NCBI GenBank assembly: GCA_014925825.1
Contig: JACGCK010000010.1
Span: 434,001-498,000, forward strand
Direction of reading: 5' to 3'
Length of the DNA stretch: 64,000 nucleotides
From: Pholiota molesta
Taxonomy: Eukaryota; Basidiomycota; Agaricomycetes; Agaricales; Strophariaceae
Of this stretch, positions 56,906 through 64,000 are shown piece after piece. How positions within the stretch are numbered: the first letter of the stretch is position 1; the number at the start of each line of letters is the position of its first letter. The notes under the pieces were generated by a model that was not told the DNA's origin, searched no databases, and saw only the letters and a program-made list of their open reading frames with translations. The position numbers were made by a program, and so were the translations under genes.

Positions 56906-58341
56906 GATTGAAGATAGTGTGAAGGAAAGAAGATAAAGTTCCAAGATTTTACTGTCGAACGTTTTTGTTTTCTGGGCACGTGAGTCTGCCGCCCTGCCGA
57001 CACTCTAATCGATCTGATTAGGTAACTACCACAGCCGTGCCCACAATTTCAACCATCTCTCAACCATCTCTCGCCATTACATGCTCCTTCTTCTCACCGA
57101 ATGACAAACTCATCTGATCATACAACGAAAAAATCAGAATGCCACATCGCCGAAATTCTTCAGCACACCTGCATTCCAGAATCGAATAGCCAGGGCCAAG
57201 AAATCATGCAATGTTTTCCTATTCTCCGCATTTTCAAACTGTAAGCCTGCAGACGACAGCGCACGCCTAATTTTCTGTTCTTGAACTGCCTAGCTGCAAG
57301 GGCCAGCCTGCCGTTGAAATAACCAGGTTCATTAATGTTGATCCGACGAATGGAGCTATAGAGATTCCCGCTGGCTTCAAGTGAGTGCTGTGTCTTGGTC
57401 ACCGCTGGCGCTTCTCACACCTTCAAATATCAGAACAGAAACTGTTCAAGGTCGCTCTTGGAGAGAAATCGAGCGCTACGACAAACCGGACCGACTTGAT
57501 GACTTATAACTTCCCGGATCACGTCCTTCGACGACAATGTAGCCCGAGATCGATCCCAAATTAACGATGGTCGAGTTGTTCCCGGTGTCGTTGCTATCCA
57601 TAGGACCCTCAAGCTCAAGAGTGCAATAACTTTCCGGCAACCAAGCCATTAGTTGGCCGTTAACCCCTTCATCGCAACTCGGTGGGCGTCAATGTTTTTA
57701 CTTGTGATAAAGCTTAGGTAGTTCACGATATACGGCCTTTGTGTCAATTTATATTCATCGAGATGACACCTCAGAGTTTAATTGAAAGAATCATTTCAAC
57801 TTGCGGGGTAATGAAGGGTAATGAGCCGCTTTGTTGTGGATGACGATACCTTTCCGGGGAGGCAAAGTGCGGGTTGACTTGGCATATATATGTATCCTCC
57901 GTTATATTCAATACACGAAAGTCTTTTCCGACGTTTTCGACGTTCACAGTGGTTCAGAGGCTAACCATGGATGTGGTTCCGGGATATGACGAGTTCAGAA
58001 ACGGCAAAATCGAGGTGATCCGGTCGAATAGCGACTTGTTGAGCAGCATCAGCAACATGAAACAAGTTCAAGAAAGCATTTCAGGATCACTGACTTTTGA
58101 TTTCATCATCCTCGCTAAACACGTATGTGCCATCAGATCTCCTAACCACAGATTTATATGATGTATCCATCCACCTCACAGCCTCACACTCGCGAAAGGA
58201 TCTTCAATCCAACGTCGCTATGAAATGCGCGATCACCCTCGCTACATCTGCAACAGACTCAGCGTCAGCCATCGAAGAGCCAAAAGCCCTGTTCTAGCGC
58301 GTTGTTGCACCTTGTTTCTGCCTGCACCGCCTATTGATATC
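56906..58341. other. Divergent intergenic region, SAHH and hypothetical gene
   Basis: A frame from about 57967 (MDVVPGYDEFRNGKIEVI) runs some 50 codons to a possible GTATGT donor at about 58123. It has protein-like composition but no recognised domain, and the only nearby acceptor would give an intron too short to splice. It might be a small gene or a 5' exon of the next gene. Otherwise nothing is seen. Confidence 0.35.
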
Positions 58342-59796
58342 ATGGATCCCAACTTTCGCGAGTATCTCCTACCACAGGCAGGATTACTACAAATAAAGGA
58401 GGAGACATCTGAACAGAGATCCTCATTACTCAGTTCCCCTTCTACTCCCTCCCTCTCCTCCCTCGCACCGCCGAGTCTGTCAACGACCTCGTCTCGTCGC
58501 AAAGGTCCTTCTGCATCCTCCCTGGCTGGGCCACATAGACCAAGACCCTATCCTGCCCCAAGCAATCGCATTAATCGCTTACCAAAAGAAGAACTCAGTA
58601 CAATGTCGAGTACAACGTCTCAATATGGATCGTGGAGCCATGGCCAGCCAAGAAGTAGCCATGGCCGTACCCATCCCTCCGTCGAACGCAGGGCATCCGA
58701 CGGCGAGAACCAAACTGCTTTCGTACATGGATCGCAGTTTCTACACGTAAGTCCAACACATACATACCTCACTGGACAACATGCTCATGGTCCACAGGAC
58801 TCATACATGGGCTCTTCTGACATGCGACAAATGTCCGTCTCCACGCTAAGTGGAGCCATGGGCGATGCGAGCATTGGACACTCAAGACAATCAAAATCTC
58901 CTGCCTCATCACATAGCGGGAGCGTCTACGCCAGCGGCATGCAAAATAACGACCTGACATGGAATACCGCGCACCCGAACAATATGACGATTGCCATGAA
59001 CAACGCTAGCTACCCAGGCGTGCCCGGTCACGGGGGCCTCTTCTCCAACCAAGCGAACATGGACATGACAGCGATGAACGATTACACAACGACCCGCAAC
59101 GTGTCTCCGGAATCTTTATCCCCCCATTCGCCGTATGGGCACGGACAGATGGCGGCGCCCCAGCACGCGACGAACGGCGGCATGCTCGCTTTCCCGGGCT
59201 CGATGGCACCGTACCCCCCATCGCCCCAGGACGGCCGCAGCTCCGCCGACACCATCCAGCAGCTCCAGCGCCGCGTCGCCGACCTCGAGCGCGAGTGCCA
59301 CCGCGCAAAGTCCGCGCTCGCGCTCGCGCACGCCGCGCCCGCCTCGGGGCTCCCGAACGCGCCGCCCTCCGCGCACTTCCAGGCGCAGTGGCGCGCGCGC
59401 ACGGAGGCGCGCAAGCGCATCTTCTGCTCCATCAACCGCGCGGGGAACGCGCTCTGCTCGTGGCACGACTCGCGGCGCGAGCGGCGGATGTACCCGCCGC
59501 GGAACGCGCCCGCGGGGTTCCTGAACTGCGGCTGCACGTACGAGGAGGCGCTGTTCGAGGAGAGCCTGTCGCGCCACGGGGTCGGCAGCTACCACCCGGG
59601 CGAGAGCGTGCGCATGGACCCGGCCCTCCGCAATCCGCTGCTCAAGCTCCTGCAGACGCGGTATGGGTACAAGGACGGCGACTTCGACCATGATCCGGTC
59701 AGTGAGACTTGGAATGAGGGCGAGTCGCCGGTTTCTTGGGACCAGAAGGCGCAGTCTGGCTCGCTGGTGCGCAGGCGGAACGAAAACGCGCATTAA
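58342..59796 (+). CDS. Conserved basidiomycete protein of unknown function, low-complexity with coiled coil
   Basis: Two exons, 58342-58746 and 58798-59796, encode 467 aa. The intron is 51 nt, a multiple of three with no stop, so the frame also reads through it; GTAAGT and CCACAG borders argue for removal. The start MDPNFREYLLPQAGLL was preferred to an upstream in-frame ATG at 58225 because the intervening codons look non-coding. The first 300 residues are Ser/Thr/Pro/His/Asn-rich and probably disordered. A heptad-like segment (TIQQLQRRVADLERECHRA) follows. The C-terminal 130 residues are the conserved part: a cysteine-containing RIFCSINRAGNALCSWHDS, NCGCTYEEALFEESL and LRNPLLKLLQTRYGYKDGDF. 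A regulatory or scaffold role is possible but no function is known. Confidence 0.8.
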   Translation: MDPNFREYLLPQAGLLQIKEETSEQRSSLLSSPSTPSLSSLAPPSLSTTSSRRKGPSASSLAGPHRPRPYPAPSNRINRLPKEELSTMSSTTSQYGSWSHGQPRSSHGRTHPSVERRASDGENQTAFVHGSQFLHVSPTHTYLTGQHAHGPQDSYMGSSDMRQMSVSTLSGAMGDASIGHSRQSKSPASSHSGSVYASGMQNNDLTWNTAHPNNMTIAMNNASYPGVPGHGGLFSNQANMDMTAMNDYTTTRNVSPESLSPHSPYGHGQMAAPQHATNGGMLAFPGSMAPYPPSPQDGRSSADTIQQLQRRVADLERECHRAKSALALAHAAPASGLPNAPPSAHFQAQWRARTEARKRIFCSINRAGNALCSWHDSRRERRMYPPRNAPAGFLNCGCTYEEALFEESLSRHGVGSYHPGESVRMDPALRNPLLKLLQTRYGYKDGDFDHDPVSETWNEGESPVSWDQKAQSGSLVRRRNENAH

Positions 59797-61976
59797 GCGC
59801 GGTTTGCATCTAGATTCCTCATCCTTCATCCATTCATTCCCCCCAAAATCATGTCGTTTTCGTTGGTTTCCGTATCTCACGCATGTTAGTTCATCAGCTC
59901 ATAACAATTTTGTAGCCATAGTATTTCATCTCATCATCCTTGCCGGTCACTGCCTGGCCTTCCATCCTTCGTATATTCTATTTTACGTTACAAAACGGAT
60001 TCATAACTAATACTTCTCGATTACATACTTATTACTTATTTTTTGTCATTCTTTTTGCTTGTACACAGTCTTTTCGTTCGCAGCACGTACCATACCCACT
60101 TTATTGTTCTTAGACTTTACAACAGTGTAGCATATTTCACAGGCTATTCCCTAATACCTGGCTTCTTCCTCTCCATTTCCTCTATCATCCTCATCTGCCT
60201 GTATTTATACTGCTATTTAATACTTATAACTATGTTATTCATGGTGATATCTGAATTTCGTGAGCGCGTAATTTTGAACAAGACATGACAGTAGTCGATA
60301 GAGTTGCACTATCATATGCATGGCAAGGCTGAAGGACGCGCATGGACCTAGATAACTGAAATTTTTGACGCCCATTGGGCCTACTATGATCTCAATGCGA
60401 AAGATTGATGATCCTTTTCTACATAACAATTCAGCGACGCAGTCGCAAAAGATATAAGCGTACCAGAAGTCTAATTTATTGTACCGTTGGTTCCTGACCG
60501 GAAAAAGAGATGGATTTGGATCGTTCCAGGCAAGTTTCGCTCTAATCAAGGGTAGGATCTGGTAAGCTCTGGGGTTCATCTGTCGAAAACTCGACTCGGA
60601 CCCGAATGCTGCTTTGTTATATCTGGCTTGAAAATTTTCAGAGATTTTTAGAAATGCATAGTCTTTGTAATGCATAGTCTTTGTTGCGCCGGCGGTATAG
60701 CATAATGGCCGACTGAGGTCATAAAATGGAGGCAAGTTTCGGCCTCCAGAATCGCGGATGGATCATGGCGTACCATATGTAGTTACAGGGTATTCTGCGA
60801 AAACTAGATAAGAACCGGGAGAATCAAAACATGAAAGTGGCACACCCACAATAACTCCCAGCAGTGTTTTAAGCAGTGTTTTCAATGGAAGTGACACTGA
60901 CAGTGGCATCGTGACTAGTTGTAATCAGAGTGGATTTTCCAGAGGGTTGATCATCAGCACCAAATCACTCCCCTTGCGATATGTCGTGCTTGCTAAAATC
61001 TTCCTGGAGTTACATAAGTCCATGCATGTCTACATTCTTTCTTAATCTCTAGCACCGATCTCAGGGTTATTACGAATTTACGATCGTAATACCAGTACGT
61101 CATCATCAAGATAGATATTTAAGGCCTCTTAAGGCTGTGTAAGGTAAATTTAGGCGCTACGGCAGGCCAGGATCCGTAAAGAGTGCACATTGTTCAGATG
61201 GTGCATAGACAGTGGACACCCCGCGTGGTTTCAAGTTCAGCGAGCGTTTCAGGGCGTGATTTTGGCGTGATTTTGTTGCGATTGCGAGATATCATATAGG
61301 ACTGCCAGTGGGGAAAGAGTAGGTAATATTAGCAGCTTGCATTCAGCTTGATGCGCAGCCGTTGTGATACGCTCGTATAAAACGCGCGGCGTAGAAAAAA
61401 TTGCGGTCAAAACGTAGCTGAAAGTGTGTAGTATGTTGCCTCCAGTGATTGTGATGATCTCCTTCGGGTGATGTGAGGAAATCATCCAAGAAAATAGCCT
61501 TTTTAAATTTGTTTTTGGTCAAGTTGAACATTGAAGGATTGGCAAAGTGAGATGCATACGACCAGGGTCGAATATTCAATATTCGATATTCGATGGTGAT
61601 CTGTTACGGAGGCAGAAATGCGTAAAAGCGAAGCGAGCGTGAGCCCGATCTGTTTGTTGCACACGATATCGCCATGATCATCAAACACCGGCAAATCCCG
61701 ATCAGGCGATGGGCAACAACCGCAAGCACCGCCACAACAGCGCGTCTTGTCGCGTCGCCACGATCTGCAAAACACTGCTGGCCCGCTAAACAATTTCGAT
61801 TCCCATTCATTTGCAACTTGCACGACGTTTGAGATTACGCGCAGCCAGCTCTCTCGGATATACTAGTACCCTGCGCTGCAGCAACCCGTGCTGATTGCCA
61901 TCCCCAACCCTCCAGAGTCCACACTCGCGTGCGCGTCCCTCCGGCGAAAATTGGCCGTTGCAGCGTGCAGCCTCCC
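59797..61976. other. 2.2-kb AT-rich intergenic region
   Basis: No gene is recognised. A 166-codon minus-strand frame at 60235-60735 has no domain or codon bias. It contains short direct repeats: a 16-bp unit twice at about 60652-60684 (ATGCATAGTCTTTG core), AGCAGTGTTTT twice near 60861-60881, and GGCGTGATTTT twice near 61253-61275. Confidence 0.45.
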
Positions 61977-64000
61977 ATGCGTCTATTCTTGCTCTGGATA
62001 AACTCGTCACCTGTGATCTGTCTTGGATTCCTGTGGCCCAATAGAAACAGCGCGGTCGAATCACTCAGCAGCGCGCACTCAGACGCCCCGATTCCTGATA
62101 CTGATATCGGTGCGCCTTCCCCTCCCGGGCCTCTGAAACCAGTTCTTCAGCCTCATGTATGCGAGGGATCTACAGCTGACTATGCTCTGACTGCGCCAGA
62201 GATCGATTCGTTACGCATAAACTACGGTACGCGTCTTCTTCGACACTGCTTTGGTTTGAGTTGAGGCAGAGCCTTGTACATAGATGCGCTTCAGTCGTAT
62301 TCTCGGAAGCCGGACTGTTTTAAGAGAGCCGCGAGTCTGATCCGCACACGCTGTACGGAGCTCGACATGGACGAAGAGGGGAGAGTGAATGGTAATGCAT
62401 ATAATGACCCTTTCCGCTGTGTTTTTTGTTTTCTGTTTGCTGACGGGTAGGCGTTGCAGCTGCTATAACGATGACTCTATGCGAAGTTGCAACAGCCAAA
62501 CATTATTCGCTGCCGTTGGAGTGTCGTCCGTATTTACACGACGAGCCTACGGGGAAGGCTCGCATATCGTCGAAAGTTCAAGGCGAATGCGTCGAGTAAG
62601 GTTCTGGGGCAGCGCTTTCGGTGCAGATGCTGATCCGCGTCCAGCTCCCTTGCGCGAAGCGCCCAGTTCTGGTCCAGCTACTCTGGCTACCTACGAGAAG
62701 TCCGTGAGTGATCCTAATTTTGTTGTCGTCTTGCGCATATACCCACATGCACATGCATTTGCAGCCCAGCTGTGCCACGCATTCCGGCGCTGGAACGATA
62801 TCGGCATGTCCCTCGCCTCTTCTTCGGTTTCTGGGTTTGATGTCAACGCATAGACTTGGCCAAGGATATATACCGGAACGCCACCGTAGAGAAGATAGCG
62901 TTGATACGCTTCGTTATGGGGCGCGAGAAGATGATATCAAAACACACGGATAAGTGGGCTGATCTGTCAAGTGTAAATGTTCATCCCCAAGACGCGTTTC
63001 CCCTTCTAATTTTTTGGTGTGGTTTAGGAAATGGGTCAGCTTGTCGAAAGCATGAGGACGTTGTCAGAGAGATATCAGATGTCCACGGATGAGTTCACGT
63101 TGCGATTGAAGGACGAAGTTGGGGATGTAAGTCACTCCAACTTCTGAGAACGTTCTTCGGTTGTTCACATGATGATTAGGCATTGCAAAGCTTTGGGAGT
63201 CTAGCTCATGACATCCTCGCGCGACTGGAAGAGTCGAACAGCCACTCAGCGTCGCAGGTCTGATTTTTATTTTTATTGCAGAGTACTTTTAACCTTGGTG
63301 ATAGTTTCAGGTTGCTCTAAGTGATATCTCGCGGACTGTAGGACCATTCAGATTAGCGTGTTCAGTTTCTACTAACGTGGATACCTAGCATTCCGACGGC
63401 CTCACCATTCTTGTCGACTCGTTAGACTCGCTAGTGGCTTCTCGGCTGGAAGCAGTGCTTTCTCTTCATGAGGCTCGCCATCGACAACTGGATCACTCTC
63501 TCGTAAACCAATTCTATCTTGTCATCAGTTGATTCTGGGCGACATTAAATACTGCTGCAGGCGATCTTGCTGGAGCGCTGGGCAGCACTCGGGGGCCACT
63601 TCGACGACATGAAAGAGGTCGGCGCTGGCCCTCTATCATATTTCATATAATGACCAATGCTGTCTGATTGCAAGTCCGTTTTCAAACTCTCCGATCATAC
63701 CGCGCGCCTGTCGCACGAACTGGAGACGTCCGTGCGCGGGGCTAGGGATATGCACGTCCTGCAGGCCGACGCGTCCGTCGCTGCGTCTGAGCTCCTCGGG
63801 ACGCTCCATCACCTGACGGACACGGCGCACGAGGGGCTCCGCCAGATCAACGGCTCCGTGCAGCTGATAGGGCGGCAGCTGCAGGGCTACGGGGGGAGTA
63901 CCAGTAGCGCTGGGCGGGCGTGGGCGGGCTGGGTGCTGGGGTGGGTGCTTGGAGGTGCGGTTTTGGGTCTTGGGCTCTGGAGCGGGTGGTGGGTTTTGGG
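61977..64000 (+). CDS. KAR5: Kar5-like nuclear envelope fusion protein (3' end cut by the window)
   Basis: Homologue of the Kar5/Tht1/GEX1/Brambleberry family, needed for nuclear membrane fusion during karyogamy. The N-terminus MRLFLLWINSSPVICLGFLW resembles a signal sequence. The cysteine-rich luminal domain follows: KPDCFKRAASLIRTRC, TLCEVATAKHY, LECRPYL, GECVDSLARSAQFWSSYSGY and QLCHAFRRWNDIDLAKD. Then come amphipathic helices (EMGQLVESMRTLSERYQMS and later) and a Gly/Trp/Leu-rich membrane segment (AGWVLGWVLGGAVLGLGLW) where the window ends. At least eleven exons; the first is 61977-62226. One intron after WNDI begins GCATGT, apparently a GC-AG intron. No stop is reached inside the window. 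Confidence 0.87.

Noticed and set aside
60235..60735. 166-codon minus-strand frame
   Set aside because: No domain, no splice signals, AT-rich codons unlike neighbouring genes.
1..64000. Secondary-metabolite biosynthetic gene cluster
   Set aside because: No polyketide synthase, non-ribosomal peptide synthetase, terpene cyclase or transporter/regulator set was found.

Overview
The window is nuclear DNA of a filamentous basidiomycete, most likely a wood- or litter-decaying agaricomycete. The evidence is dense short spliceosomal introns (mostly 50-80 nt, with GT/AG and tiny exons), an AA9 lytic polysaccharide monooxygenase with a CBM1 tail, an agaricomycete-style F-box protein, fungal-type APH kinases, a NACHT-ankyrin receptor and a Kar5 homologue. 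No RNA gene or CRISPR array was recognised. All gene models below were spliced by eye from the sequence; phases were checked to be consistent.

Layout: (1) 1.3-3.7 kb, a FAAH-like amidase (+). (2) 4.7-6.2 kb, a secreted AA9-CBM1 LPMO (-), followed by one copy of a 0.9-kb dispersed repeat. (3) 7.8-9.9 kb, a transposon nest: a 3-bp-TSD element with 38-bp TIRs, broken by a hAT-like element with an 8-bp TSD. (4) 10.8-12.9 kb, an F-box protein (+). (5) 16.3-19.1 kb, a 703-aa protein-kinase-like/APH gene with a hAT-like element in one intron. (6) 18.4-25.9 kb, a segmental duplication. The left copy keeps the kinase gene but has lost the neighbouring APH gene except for a 3' stub; the right copy keeps APH but has a 5'-truncated kinase gene. 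(7) 26.8-27.2 kb, mitochondrial ribosomal protein mS33 (+). (8) 27.6-34.6 kb, a tandem duplication of a two-gene aldo-keto reductase unit. Unit 1 has an intact aryl-alcohol-dehydrogenase-type AKR and a gutted xylose-reductase-type gene; unit 2 has a frameshifted AKR and an intact xylose-reductase-type gene. (9) 35.4-37.3 kb, a second amidase (+). (10) 37.5-46.8 kb, two paralogous O-fucosyltransferase-like membrane proteins (-) flanking an epimerase remnant and an NLR-type NACHT-ankyrin gene (+). (11) 47.0-49.2 kb, a phenol-hydroxylase-like FAD monooxygenase (-). (12) 51.1-53.7 kb, an unidentified multi-exon gene (-). (13) 55.0-56.9 kb, S-adenosylhomocysteine hydrolase (-). (14) 58.3-59.8 kb, a conserved hypothetical protein (+). 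(15) 62.0 kb to the window end, a Kar5-like nuclear fusion protein (+), truncated by the window.

The housekeeping genes (mS33, SAHH, Kar5) are single copy. The accessory genes are largely in paralogous pairs, and in two independent duplications the two copies have lost complementary genes. That complementary decay, together with nested hAT-like elements and a chimeric ORF formed where a dispersed repeat meets the truncated kinase gene, is the most distinctive signal. No polyketide, peptide or terpene synthase is present. The amidases, AKRs and FAD monooxygenase could form a loose catabolic or detoxification neighbourhood, but that is inference.
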